NCBI RefSeq assembly: GCF_030540825.1
Contig: NZ_JAUOEO010000001.1
Span: 1,833,001-1,897,000 of the forward strand
Direction: 5' to 3'
Length of the DNA: 64,000 bases
Origin: Flavivirga spongiicola
GTDB lineage: Bacteria; Bacteroidota; Bacteroidia; Flavobacteriales; Flavobacteriaceae
In this document: in pieces, positions 53,442 through 62,730 of the stretch
How positions within the stretch are numbered: the first letter of the stretch is position 1
Layout: the number at the start of each line of letters is the position of its first letter
Program-made: the position numbers and the translations under genes
Notes under the pieces: generated by a model
The model's database searches: none
What the model saw: only the letters and a program-made list of their open reading frames with translations
What the model was told of the DNA's origin: nothing

Positions 53442-54515
53442 TTAAAACAATCTTAATTGCCCGTCTTTATATTGTTCATGCAAACTCAGGTTAAGTTTTG
53501 GCATAGCTTTATTTTTAAAATACTTTAGCCTGGCCAGTTTTACAAGATTATTAATTTGTTCTGCAATTTTTCCCTCACCCCGCATTCTGGTTCCGTACCT
53601 AGAATCGTTTAAACGACCTCCGTGACAACTCTCTATTTGATGCAATACTTTTTCGGCACGATCTGGAAGCGTTTTATGAATCCAATCTTTAAAAATCTCG
53701 CCAATAGCACCATTTAGTCTCACAATTGTATGAGCTATCGACAAAGCACCATGTTCTTCTGCTGCTTTTGCTAAAGGTAATATTTCATGACTATTTATAG
53801 ACGGAATAATAGGTGCTAACATCACATTTACCGGAATCCTATTTTCACTTAAAATCTTAACGGTTTCTAAACGTTTTTTAATTGTGGTTGTTCGAGGTTC
53901 TAAAATGCGTCTTGTATTTTCTGACAATGAGGTAATGGACATATTTACACCAATTAAGCTATCTTTTGTCAATGCTTTTAAAAGATCTAAATCCCTAAGA
54001 ATTAATGCATTTTTCGTAATGATAGCTACCGGGTGTTTGTATTTTAAAAACACCTCTAAGCATTGTCTCGTAATTTCAAATTGTTTTTCGGCGGGTTGGT
54101 AACAATCCGTATTTCCGGACATAACGATAGGATGTGTTTTCCAACTTTTCTTTTTTAGTTGTGCTTCCAGTAATTTGGGAGCATCTTTCTTTACCATAAT
54201 ACGCCGTTCAAAATCCAAACCCGCACTATAACCCCAATACTCATGGCTATTGCGTGCGTAACAATAAATGCAACCGTGCTCGCAACCTTGATATGAATTC
54301 ATAGAGTACATCATACCTATATCCGGGCTCTCCACTTTATTGACTATCGTTTTGGGAAATACTTCCAGATATTGTGTTTTATTTTTATCGCTTATTTCAC
54401 CTTCTTTACGACAGAATTCGAGAAAGTCGTCACGCATTTCATGACTTAATTCGAAGAAACGATTGTGTACATTAACTTGTGCACCACGTCCTTTTATGGC
54501 AGTTTTTGGATTCAT
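53442..54515 (-). CDS. PA0069-type radical SAM protein
   Basis: 357 residues. Radical SAM cluster CEHGCIYCYARNSHEYWGYS (CxxxCxxC), preceded by SPDIGMMYSMNSYQG. GNTDCYQPAEK and EPRTTTIKKRLETV are family-specific (spore photoproduct lyase-related COG1533). The reaction is unknown. Ends 4 bp past the palindromic repeat. Confidence 0.88.
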   Translation of the reverse strand: MNPKTAIKGRGAQVNVHNRFFELSHEMRDDFLEFCRKEGEISDKNKTQYLEVFPKTIVNKVESPDIGMMYSMNSYQGCEHGCIYCYARNSHEYWGYSAGLDFERRIMVKKDAPKLLEAQLKKKSWKTHPIVMSGNTDCYQPAEKQFEITRQCLEVFLKYKHPVAIITKNALILRDLDLLKALTKDSLIGVNMSITSLSENTRRILEPRTTTIKKRLETVKILSENRIPVNVMLAPIIPSINSHEILPLAKAAEEHGALSIAHTIVRLNGAIGEIFKDWIHKTLPDRAEKVLHQIESCHGGRLNDSRYGTRMRGEGKIAEQINNLVKLARLKYFKNKAMPKLNLSLHEQYKDGQLRLF

Positions 54516-54763
54516 TGTAGTAAAAATAAAGGTTGAATGTGCTTTGTGTAGCTCTTTAAAATTACTTATAAATTCTATTCAAAAATGTTAAAGTAAAAAC
54601 GGGTTATTAACAAATTCGATAAATCAAGATTCGATTATTAAAAGGCATAAATCACACTTGATTTTGTAAAAAAAATCAACTAACTTCGTTTGACAACCGA
54701 TAAAGTTCATTGAAACGGAACTTTATCTTTACATTACCAGCAATTAAAACCATTCATCAAATA

Positions 54764-55300
54764 ATGAGAACAATTCTAATACTCTTACTAATACTTTTGA
54801 CTTCTTGCCAACAAGAATCAACAGATGAAAAAATAAAAAAATCAAACCTTGAATTAACTTCTCGTTATTTCAATGAAGTATACAATCAAAATAATATTGA
54901 CTTAATTGATGAGTTGTTTGTTGAAAATTATGAACATACATCAACGGAAGGAAGAAAATTTAATAGTCGGGATGAATTAAAATCTGCCGTTAAAAGAATT
55001 GAATCTCTTTTACCAAATTTAAAACTTGAAATTGTAGAGGCAGTAGCTGATAAAGAAAAAGTTATTTTCTTGATTGGAATGGAATCTGATTTACCAAAAA
55101 TGGCTAGTTCAACGACCAAGGCTAATAAAACTGATTTTAACGAAACGTTTATCTTTTGGGTTAAGGATAATAAAATATATAAAGGCAGGTCAATTGGGGC
55201 ACATTTACCTTTTATAAAACAAGTTTCTGGATTTGAAGGAGGGTTAATGGCATTGATTAAAGAGCTATCGAAAAAACAAGATTCATTGGCAACGGAATAA
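54764..55300 (+). CDS. SnoaL-like ester cyclase lipoprotein
   Basis: 178 residues from ATG 54764 (MRTILILLLILLTSCQQ), which gives the lipobox; the 54710 start is too long. SnoaL fold: ELTSRYFNEVYNQNNIDLID, ENYEHTSTEGRKFNSRDELK, FNETFIFWVKDNKIYKGRSI. Substrate unknown. The stop is 9 bp before the solitary cassette-type site, so the gene has the layout of a one-gene cassette placed in ordinary chromosome. Confidence 0.8.
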   Translation: MRTILILLLILLTSCQQESTDEKIKKSNLELTSRYFNEVYNQNNIDLIDELFVENYEHTSTEGRKFNSRDELKSAVKRIESLLPNLKLEIVEAVADKEKVIFLIGMESDLPKMASSTTKANKTDFNETFIFWVKDNKIYKGRSIGAHLPFIKQVSGFEGGLMALIKELSKKQDSLATE

Positions 55301-55309
55301 TAAACAGCT

Positions 55310-55437
55310 GCTAACACCATGTATAATTCATTGCTAATACTCGCCTACTTACGAAAATCCTCGCGGATTTTCTATTCAGTTTGTATTTACTAAATTAGTT
55401 GCTTAATCAACGCAAGCAAATCATAAACACGTTAAAC
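55310..55437 (+). repeat. Solitary cassette-boundary palindromic site
   Basis: GCTAACACCATGTATAATTC ... ACTCGCCTACTTACGAAAAT, CCTCGCGGATTTTCTATTC, TTGTATTTACTAAATTAGTT, ending ACACGTTAAAC (R' consensus GTTRRRY). Same family as 597-732 and 8325-8457, but 34 kb from the array and on the other strand, with the gene on its left also on plus. GCGGATTTTC/GAAAATCCTCGC forms the central hairpin. Confidence 0.85.
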
Positions 55438-55482
55438 GAACACTCCAAAAATAACGTAAAACCTCATTTTAAAGATAAAACT

Positions 55483-56268
55483 CTACCTCCCGGGAAAATC
55501 TGCTTTTCGCTTTTCTAAAAACGCTGTAGTACCTTCTGTAAAATCTTCACTACCAAAACAATTACCAAATTCCTGAATTTCGGTATCGAAACCATTAACA
55601 CCATCTTTAAAATTGGCATTTATAGCTTTAATAGCGGCACTAATAGCCACCGATGAATTACGCGCTATTTTACCAGCTATTTTTTCACAAAAAGGAAGCA
55701 GCTCTTCTAAGGTAACTACATGATTTACCAACCCATCATTTAAAGCTTTATTTGCATCAATCATTCCAGCGGTCATTATAAGTTCCATAGCACGTCCTTT
55801 CCCTACCAATTGTGGTAAACGCTGGGTACCACCATAACCCGGAATAACACCAAGTGAGACTTCTGGCAATCCCATTTTAGCATTAGTACTTGCCACTCTA
55901 AAATGGCACGCCATGGCTAATTCTAGTCCACCACCAAGCGCAAAACCATTTATTGCAGCAATGGTTGGTGTAGATAAATTTTCGATAAAATCAAATAGCA
56001 ATTCTTGCCCTTTAGACGCCAACATTTTACCTTCTTCAATACTGTAATTTGCAAACTCACTAATATCAGCGCCCGCAACAAAAGCTTTTTCTCCACTACC
56101 CGTCACAATAATAACTTTGGTTTTTTTATCTAGATCTGCTTCTTTAAAAGCGGCATGTAACTCCTGAATCGTCTCCTTATTAAGCGCATTTAGCTTCTTT
56201 GGACGATTAATGGTTATGGTAGTAATACCATTATTATTCTCTTCTGATAGTATGTTAGTGTAACTCAT
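55483..56268 (-). CDS. Enoyl-CoA hydratase/isomerase family protein
   Basis: 261 residues. Crotonase fold with VAGADISEFANYSIEEGK, AAINGFALGGGLELAMACHF and GLPEVSLGVIPGYGGTQRLP (oxyanion and catalytic Glu region). Hydrates enoyl-CoA in fatty-acid or amino-acid degradation; specificity unclear. Confidence 0.92.
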   Translation of the reverse strand: MSYTNILSEENNNGITTITINRPKKLNALNKETIQELHAAFKEADLDKKTKVIIVTGSGEKAFVAGADISEFANYSIEEGKMLASKGQELLFDFIENLSTPTIAAINGFALGGGLELAMACHFRVASTNAKMGLPEVSLGVIPGYGGTQRLPQLVGKGRAMELIMTAGMIDANKALNDGLVNHVVTLEELLPFCEKIAGKIARNSSVAISAAIKAINANFKDGVNGFDTEIQEFGNCFGSEDFTEGTTAFLEKRKADFPGR

Positions 56269-56292
56269 AGTATTATTTAAAGTTTATTGAAT

Positions 56293-56455
56293 AGTGTCTG
56301 GTCTGAAACACAACAAAATTAAAAAAGTTTCTTTGTGCAATCTTTGCATTTATTTTTAATCGACTGATGCTAAGGCATCACCTCATAAAAAGTAAATACA
56401 AATCTTATCAAAAATAACTCTTTTTATAAAATTCGTCTGTTTCCGACCAGACACT
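56293..56455. mobile_element. 163-bp MITE-like element
   Basis: Terminal inverted repeats AGTGTCTGGTCTGAAACA and TGTTTCCGACCAGACACT (one mismatch in 18), flanked by T and A, so a TA target is possible. Interior is AT-rich with one GATGC/GCATC hairpin and no frame. The right end forms the stop codon of the next gene. Confidence 0.75.
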
Positions 56456-56891
56456 AAATAGCAATTTCAAAATCATCATATCCCGGAACACAACTAGCAT
56501 CATTACAAGTCATAAATTCAATTTCCCCAGTAATTGTCGTTGCTTTTTTATTTTTTAGTTTAATACGTTGTTTAAAAATCGCAGAATTTTCAAAATATTT
56601 AATGTTTAATTCAAAAACAGGATCAAAAGCAGTATGCCCTTTATCTTCTGTCATGCTTCCAACTAACTCATAATCTTTATTCTCTTCAAAAATAAAAACC
56701 GTTGGTAATGGCCCGCCTTCAGGCACTTTTAACGAATATAAATGATAGTTTGGTTTTATCGTCGCATCTATAATGACATCGTATTCCAAATTAGAAACTT
56801 TTTTTACGCTAGTTGACCACTTAACTGGTTCTAAAATTTGCGAATACCCCATGGAGGTTATTAAAAAGACTAATGCAAGTATTTTTTTCAT
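56454..56891 (-). CDS. Stand-alone DsbD-alpha-like domain protein
   Basis: Start ATG 56891 (MKKILALVFLITSMGYSQ signal), 145 residues. EPVKWSTSVKKVSNLEYDVI, IKPNYHLYSLKVPEGGPLPT and EFMTCNDASCVPGYDDFEI match the N-terminal DsbD domain (PF11412) with its CxxxxC pair. Usually fused to the DsbD membrane and thioredoxin parts, absent here. The TAG stop lies in the MITE end, so a truncation at the C-terminus is possible. Confidence 0.8.
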   Translation of the reverse strand: MKKILALVFLITSMGYSQILEPVKWSTSVKKVSNLEYDVIIDATIKPNYHLYSLKVPEGGPLPTVFIFEENKDYELVGSMTEDKGHTAFDPVFELNIKYFENSAIFKQRIKLKNKKATTITGEIEFMTCNDASCVPGYDDFEIAI

Positions 56892-56983
56892 TTTTATAAA
56901 GTTTATTTTAGTACATAACAAAAATTGAAATAACCACTTTAAGCTGTTAATTATCAATCTTTATACTTTTTATGTTTCTAGAT

Positions 56984-57008
56984 CTGTCAGGTTCTAAAAA
57001 CCTGACAG
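56984..57008. repeat. CTGTCAGGTT hairpin
   Basis: CTGTCAGGTT and AACCTGACAG arms around CTAAA; perfect 10-bp stem between two minus-strand genes. May end the kinase transcript, but no T-run follows. Confidence 0.6.
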
Positions 57009-57078
57009 ACCTCTGTTTCGGTACTATCAACTTCACTTCATCCAAGTCTAAGGTAATTTTTGTCGTGTCCTTAGAAAG

Positions 57079-58536
57079 TTATTCTTTAGGAAAAGTCACA
57101 TTAAACGTAGTGCCTTTATCTTTTTCAGATTTGAACGTTATGGTTCCATCATAGGTTTCTACTATCTTTTTCACCATTGCTAAACCAAGCCCCATACCAC
57201 TTGTTTTTGTCGTAAACTTAGGCTCAAAAACTTTAGCTTCATTCTCTTCTGAAATACCCAAACCGTTATCTGCAACTGAAATAGTGACATCATTGTCCTT
57301 CGTCCCTACATTAATAACGATTCTTGGTGTTTGATTTTCCGGCATGGCCTGAATACCATTTTTCACCAAGTTTGTAACTACTCGAATTAATTGTGTCCTA
57401 TCAAATTTCGCAATAATTTTTTCGGATTCTGCGGTAAAAAAGATATAATCTTCATTAAAAATATCCAATGCCAGTTTTACGATTTTTACAACATTTAAAG
57501 TTTCATTTTGCTGTGCTGGCATCTTTGCAAAGTTTGAAAATGCAGATGCAATAGAACTCATAGTATCTATTTGTTGAATGAGCGTTTTACTGTATTCATC
57601 TAATTTGGAATGAATATTTTCATCATTTGGATCAAATTTACGTTGAAAGTTTTGCACCGTTAAACGCATAGGCGTCAGTGGGTTTTTAATTTCGTGTGCT
57701 ACTTGTTTTGCCATTTCTCTCCAGGCTTGTTCCCTTTCACTTTTGGCTAATTGCACAGCACTTTCTTCAAGTTCGTCAATCATACTATTATACGAATTTA
57801 CCAAAGTGGAAATTTCCTCGCTCGTATCATTGACTTCTATCTTCTTATTACGTTTTTCTAATCTTGTCGTATTAATTTTATCACTAATTGTTTTTAAAGA
57901 CTTTGTGATGTATTTAGATAGTAAAAACGCAATACCAATAGCCATAAGTAAAATAAACATGTAGGCGTATGCTATCCGCCTTAGAAATTCTTCAAGCTCT
58001 TTTGAAAGGAAATCGTCTTTTTCTAAATATGGTAAATTTAATATGGCTATAGGTTTAGATCTTTGATCCGTAAGATAGGTATATGATGATTGATATGTTT
58101 CTCCGTTTTCCTTATGTTTATCTACAAATCTATGTGCCGCAGTATTAGAAATAGCATTTAAAACATCAGCTTCAAGACATTCTGGAGCAGCATTATTTTG
58201 TAATTCTGCTTTAGATGATATTAATAAGGTACCCTCCAAATCATATAAGTTAATTTGAAGTTTATGAATATCTGCTACGTTATATATTTCATTTTTAAAA
58301 ATTAACGGGATATTCTCTGTTTTTACTTCCCAAGTGTTTTGTCTGCCATTTAAAACACGCTTAAGATGGGTTTGAATGTTTTCCTCTTTACGCTCTAAAC
58401 GTCCTATATGATACTCCTGTCGTTCTTCCTTATATTGATAGATCGCTACAGCCGAAATAAGAACTGAGGCTAATAAAACCAGCAATATCATTGCTAAAAA
58501 AATACGGGTACGTAAAGATAGTTTTCTTAGTTTCAT
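57079..58536 (-). CDS. NtrY-like sensor histidine kinase
   Basis: 485 residues. Two membrane helices (MILLVLLASVLISAVAIYQY; YAYMFILLMAIGIAFLLSKY) flank a periplasmic region; HAMP (210-265), HisKA with AKQVAHEIKNPLTPMRL, HATPase with NLVKNGIQAM, VADNGLGI, KTSGMGLGLAM. No response regulator is in the window, so its partner is elsewhere. Signal unknown. Confidence 0.93.
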   Translation of the reverse strand: MKLRKLSLRTRIFLAMILLVLLASVLISAVAIYQYKEERQEYHIGRLERKEENIQTHLKRVLNGRQNTWEVKTENIPLIFKNEIYNVADIHKLQINLYDLEGTLLISSKAELQNNAAPECLEADVLNAISNTAAHRFVDKHKENGETYQSSYTYLTDQRSKPIAILNLPYLEKDDFLSKELEEFLRRIAYAYMFILLMAIGIAFLLSKYITKSLKTISDKINTTRLEKRNKKIEVNDTSEEISTLVNSYNSMIDELEESAVQLAKSEREQAWREMAKQVAHEIKNPLTPMRLTVQNFQRKFDPNDENIHSKLDEYSKTLIQQIDTMSSIASAFSNFAKMPAQQNETLNVVKIVKLALDIFNEDYIFFTAESEKIIAKFDRTQLIRVVTNLVKNGIQAMPENQTPRIVINVGTKDNDVTISVADNGLGISEENEAKVFEPKFTTKTSGMGLGLAMVKKIVETYDGTITFKSEKDKGTTFNVTFPKE

Positions 58537-58623
58537 TAATAATTAGTGTGCCTTTTAAAAGTTCCATAAATATAGCAATAATCGAACCAAATATCTTTTA
58601 TAGATAAAATCAAATCACAAGAG

Positions 58624-58735
58624 GTCTAAAAAGTGTCATTCAGAATGCAATGAAGAATCCCTTAAAAAAAACAATGTGCTGACTTATAATGGTATAAGAT
58701 CCTTCGCTGTGCTCTGGATGACAAAAAATGTTACT
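58624..58735. repeat. REP-like palindrome pair
   Basis: GTGTCATTCAGAATGCAATG-AAGAATCC and GATCCTTCGCTGTGCTCTGG-ATGAC face each other around a short AT-rich centre. Same family as the insertion in metG. Confidence 0.75.
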
Positions 58736-58777
58736 TTTTTAGACCTCTCGTGATTTTGAAAATTGAAGATTTAAGTG

Positions 58778-59326
58778 CTAAGCATCTGGGTTTTTTGCTC
58801 TTATGTTTTTATAAACTTTATACCCTAACATGATAAGAATCCCTAAAACGATGATCCCTATAATACCCCAGATCCAATTGATGGCATTTTTTAAGATCAC
58901 TAAAAAAACCACCGCAAATAGGATAAAAGTAGCACCTTCGTTCCATAGACGCATAAAACTTGACGTTACTGTAACCAAATCGTTTTGAAGGTGCTTGAAA
59001 TACACATGTGTTAAAAGGTGATATATAATTAGCACCCCAACAAAGACTAGTTTTACCTGCATCCAATCTTGATTGAGTAGTGCAGGGTTCAAATAAAACA
59101 AGATTAAACCAAATAACAAAGCTAAAATGGCTGATGGCCATGTAATAATAAACCACAAACGCTTTGCCATAAGCTTAAGCTGTTTGCCTAAGATTTCTTT
59201 ATCTGGTGACGGTTTGTGAAACGCTTCTATTTGGTATACAAATAATCGCGGAATGTAGAATAACCCGGCAAACCAGGTTATAACAAAAATAACATGAAAC
59301 GCTTTTAAATAAAAATAATATGCCAT
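58778..59326 (-). CDS. hemJ: HemJ-type protoporphyrinogen oxidase
   Basis: 182 residues with four membrane segments; KAFHVIFVITWFAGLFYIPR has the conserved heme-ligand His of HemJ/UPF0093. Oxidises protoporphyrinogen IX in the membrane. 2 bp downstream of hemH, so the last two steps of heme synthesis are coupled. Confidence 0.9.
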   Translation of the reverse strand: MAYYFYLKAFHVIFVITWFAGLFYIPRLFVYQIEAFHKPSPDKEILGKQLKLMAKRLWFIITWPSAILALLFGLILFYLNPALLNQDWMQVKLVFVGVLIIYHLLTHVYFKHLQNDLVTVTSSFMRLWNEGATFILFAVVFLVILKNAINWIWGIIGIIVLGILIMLGYKVYKNIRAKNPDA

Positions 59327-59328
59327 AA

Positions 59329-60363
59329 TTAGCTAATTTCAACAGGTGTTTTTATCCATTTCGTAATCCACTTTGAAAGTAGATTAACAAATGCATCATC
59401 GTCATTCAAACAAGGAACGGTTGTAAAATCTTTGCCGCCCATTTCATGAAAAATCTCTTGTCCTTCCATCGCTATTTCTTCAAGGGTTTCTAAACAATCG
59501 CTAACAAATGCAGGTGTTACAATGGCCATGTTTTTTACACCTTGTTTAGCTAAACGCTCAATAGTTCTATCTGTATAAGGAAGTAACCAAGGGTCGAAGC
59601 CTAAACGTGACTGAAAAGATGTGGAGTACATATCGGCTTCAAACTCCAACTTTTTGGCAACCAGTCTGGTCACTTCGTAACATTGATGTCTATAACAATA
59701 TTCATGGGCTTTAGATGGAGTAGCACAACAACTACCGTCTATTTTACAATGCGATTTTGTAACGTCGCTTTTTCTAATATGACGTTCTGGGACACCATGA
59801 TATGAAAACAATAAATGCTCGTAATTTTTGCCTTGCAAATGATTTTTTATTGAGTTAGAAAGTACCTCGATATAATCAGGTTTATTATAAAATGCAGGAA
59901 CAGACTCTATTTTTAAATTCGGAAAATATTGCTGACGTAATTCTTCAACTAATACTGTAATGGTTTCCGTAGTTGCCATAGCAAACTGAGGATACAAGGG
60001 AAACAACAAGACCTCATCAACACCTTTATCTACTAATTCCTGCAGCCCTTTTTTAATGGTCATACTCCCATAACGCATAGCTAACGCAACAGGAACATCT
60101 ACTTGTTTTTGAATTTTATTTTGAAGCCTTTCAGACAATACAATTAAAGGCGAGCCTTCATCCCACCATATTTTTTTATAAGCTGCCGCCGATGCTTTTG
60201 GTCGTGTCTTTAAAATAATGCCTTTAACTAATAATGTTCTGGCAGCGAGCGGAATATCAATAACCCGCTCATCCATTAAAAACTCACCTAAATACTTTTT
60301 TACATCTTTTGGTTCTGGACTATCCGGAGAACCAAGGTTGACTAGTAAAACTCCTTTTTTCAT
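59329..60363 (-). CDS. hemH: Ferrochelatase
   Basis: 344 residues. VNLGSPDSPEPKDVKKYLGE start, LLFSYHGVPERHIRKSD (metal-binding His), SRLGFDPWLLPYTDRTIERL, PAFVSDCLETLEEIAMEGQE. CKIDGSCCATPSKAHEYCYR contains a cysteine cluster that may bind an iron-sulfur cluster as in some other ferrochelatases. Inserts iron into protoporphyrin IX. Confidence 0.95.
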   Translation of the reverse strand: MKKGVLLVNLGSPDSPEPKDVKKYLGEFLMDERVIDIPLAARTLLVKGIILKTRPKASAAAYKKIWWDEGSPLIVLSERLQNKIQKQVDVPVALAMRYGSMTIKKGLQELVDKGVDEVLLFPLYPQFAMATTETITVLVEELRQQYFPNLKIESVPAFYNKPDYIEVLSNSIKNHLQGKNYEHLLFSYHGVPERHIRKSDVTKSHCKIDGSCCATPSKAHEYCYRHQCYEVTRLVAKKLEFEADMYSTSFQSRLGFDPWLLPYTDRTIERLAKQGVKNMAIVTPAFVSDCLETLEEIAMEGQEIFHEMGGKDFTTVPCLNDDDAFVNLLSKWITKWIKTPVEIS

Positions 60364-60378
60364 TAATAGTTTTCTTTT

Positions 60379-61281
60379 TTACGAAGATAATGACATTACA
60401 TATTTTTTAGGCGTTGTACCATATTTCTTTTTAAAAGCTGCTATAAAATGACTAGAAGTGCTATACCCCACTTTAAGTCCCACTTCATTCACATTATTAT
60501 CACCGGATTCTAATAATTTTCTGGCAACTTCCATTTTGTAATCAAATAAAAAACTAAATACTGAATCACCATAAATTTGCTTAAAACCCTCTTTCAGTTT
60601 TTTAAGATTTAACCCTATCTCATCTGCTAACTCCTGTAAACTGGGAGGTTCAGCCATACGAGCAATAACGATTTCTTTGGCTTTTCTAATTTTAATAACA
60701 TTAGCTTCATCTACTAAGAATGGGCATTGTTCAACATCGGCATCTTCACTTCTATTAAAATATAAACTTAAAAGCTCATATGCCTTCCCTTTAAAATAAA
60801 GGTTTTTAATAGATTGATTCAGGTTATAATTTATTAATTGATTTAAGACAATTGCCATAGAAGGTGAAATAACACCATCCTTATAATATTTTTTATCCTT
60901 ATTATCATCACTTAAAAAAGTAATATAACCAGCTTCATCAGAAAATAGCCCGTGAAAATTTTTAATAGATATTAAAATCGAAACCATCCAGGAATTAGGA
61001 TCCATTTGTAAATTTATTGGTAAATCGCGCTGGGGATTGTATAGTAATAATGAATTCTCTTCTAAAATATTCAATGCATATCTTCCTTCATTAAAAACAA
61101 ACCGACTTGTACCCTTTACGCAAAAATGAAATTGAATATAATCGCTATCTATTTCTTTAGCAAGAGATTGCACCTCATTTGATTCATTTTTGAATGTAAG
61201 CACCAAAGCACCATCATCTACCTTTGTTTCATCAAAAGAACTTTGAGCGACACTTTTATTATTGTTAATTTCGTCTTTCAT
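60379..61281 (-). CDS. AraC family regulator beside heme genes
   Basis: The ATG at 61281 (MKDEINNNKSVAQSSFDETK) is chosen; the frame to 61392 is hydrophobic and unlikely. 300 residues. N-terminal cupin-like part with QFHFCVKGTSRFVFNEGRYA and C-terminal HTH (PPSLQELADEIGLNLKKLKE, VNEVGLKVGYSTSSHFIAAF). Lies between hemH and the divergent hemA, so probably controls heme or iron genes; inferred from position. Confidence 0.85.
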   Translation of the reverse strand: MKDEINNNKSVAQSSFDETKVDDGALVLTFKNESNEVQSLAKEIDSDYIQFHFCVKGTSRFVFNEGRYALNILEENSLLLYNPQRDLPINLQMDPNSWMVSILISIKNFHGLFSDEAGYITFLSDDNKDKKYYKDGVISPSMAIVLNQLINYNLNQSIKNLYFKGKAYELLSLYFNRSEDADVEQCPFLVDEANVIKIRKAKEIVIARMAEPPSLQELADEIGLNLKKLKEGFKQIYGDSVFSFLFDYKMEVARKLLESGDNNVNEVGLKVGYSTSSHFIAAFKKKYGTTPKKYVMSLSS

Positions 61282-61470
61282 AATGATTTTATTTAGATTC
61301 GTTCTAAATAAATTAAGCAAAAACAGCCTAATAATTAGCAAAAATATGACATTTATCATATAATTAGAAAAAACAACGTTAAAAAACCACAAACGATATT
61401 AAAAGTTCTTTGAGCGTTGTTTTTTTATAGATATCCATTATACTTTTGCTTTGAAATATCAGGTATCAGC

Positions 61471-62730
61471 ATGCAGAAGTACAATATATCAAGAAGTAAT
61501 TACTTTTATGCCATTGGTTTGAGTTATAAAAAAGCCGATGCAGACATAAGGGGGCGCTTTAGTTTAAGTGATGAGGGCAAATTAGCTTTACTTGATCAAG
61601 CCAAAGAAAATGATATTGAAAGTTTGGTGGTCACATCTACCTGTAACCGAACTGAAATTTATGGTTTTGCGCAACATCCCTTTCAATTAATCCAACTGCT
61701 TTGTGATAATACAAGAGGTACGGTTGAAGAATTTCAGGAAGTAGCATACATATATAAAAATAAAGACGCCATTGCACATATGTTTCGTGTAGGTTCAGGT
61801 TTAGATAGTCAGATTCTTGGAGATTTTGAAATTATTAGCCAATTAAAGATCAGTGCGCGTTCTTCAAAAAAACATGGGTTACTTAATCCTTTTTCGGAAC
61901 GGTTAGTGAACGCTGTAATCCAAGCTAGTAAACGCATAAAGACCGAAACCAATATTTCATCCGGAGCAACTTCGGTCTCTTTTGCATCAGTTCAATATAT
62001 TTTTAATTCGGTTGAAGATGTTTCAAACAAAAACATTTTACTTTTTGGAACGGGAAAAATTGGCAGAAACACTTGTGAAAACCTTGTAAAACATACCGAA
62101 AATGAACAAATCACTTTAATTAACAGAACTAAAGGCAAAGCAGAATTAATTGCCGGAAAGTTTGATTTGATCGTTAAGGATTATGCTAACTTACAGGAAG
62201 AGATTAACAACTCTGATATTTTAATTGTTGCTACAGGAGCTCAACGCCCTACCATTGACAAGCATATTATTCAATCTGAAAGACCGCTTTTAATTTTAGA
62301 TTTGTCGATTCCAAAAAACGTTGACGCCAATGTTGAAGAATTAGACAATGTCACCTTAGTTCATTTAGACGATTTATCTAAAATTACAGATAAAACTTTA
62401 GAAGAAAGGAAAAAGCATATTCCTATTGCAGAATCTATTATAGAAGAAGTAAAAACAGAGTTTAATGGGTGGTTAGAAACCAGAAAGTTTGCCCCAACCA
62501 TTAAAGCCTTAAAACATAAGCTTGCTAATTTTGCTGCCGCCGAATTAGAAACACAGCGCAAAAAAAATGCTGATTTCAATGAAGCACAAGCGGAATTAAT
62601 TAGCAGCAACATCATTCAAAAAATAACCAATCATTTTGCGCATCATTTAAAAGATGACAATATTTCTACTGATGAGAGTCTAGAACTTATAAAAAAAGTG
62701 TTTCAGCTAGAACCAACTACACATGTCTAA
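61471..62730 (+). CDS. hemA: Glutamyl-tRNA reductase
   Basis: Start ATG 61471 (MQKYNISRSNYFYAIGLSYK), 419 residues. Catalytic TSTCNRTEIYGFA with the nucleophilic Cys, RVGSGLDSQILGDFEIISQL, NAD(P)H fold FGTGKIGRNTCENL, and C-terminal dimerisation helices. Produces glutamate-1-semialdehyde from Glu-tRNA. Overlaps hemC by 8 bp. Confidence 0.95.
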   Translation: MQKYNISRSNYFYAIGLSYKKADADIRGRFSLSDEGKLALLDQAKENDIESLVVTSTCNRTEIYGFAQHPFQLIQLLCDNTRGTVEEFQEVAYIYKNKDAIAHMFRVGSGLDSQILGDFEIISQLKISARSSKKHGLLNPFSERLVNAVIQASKRIKTETNISSGATSVSFASVQYIFNSVEDVSNKNILLFGTGKIGRNTCENLVKHTENEQITLINRTKGKAELIAGKFDLIVKDYANLQEEINNSDILIVATGAQRPTIDKHIIQSERPLLILDLSIPKNVDANVEELDNVTLVHLDDLSKITDKTLEERKKHIPIAESIIEEVKTEFNGWLETRKFAPTIKALKHKLANFAAAELETQRKKNADFNEAQAELISSNIIQKITNHFAHHLKDDNISTDESLELIKKVFQLEPTTHV

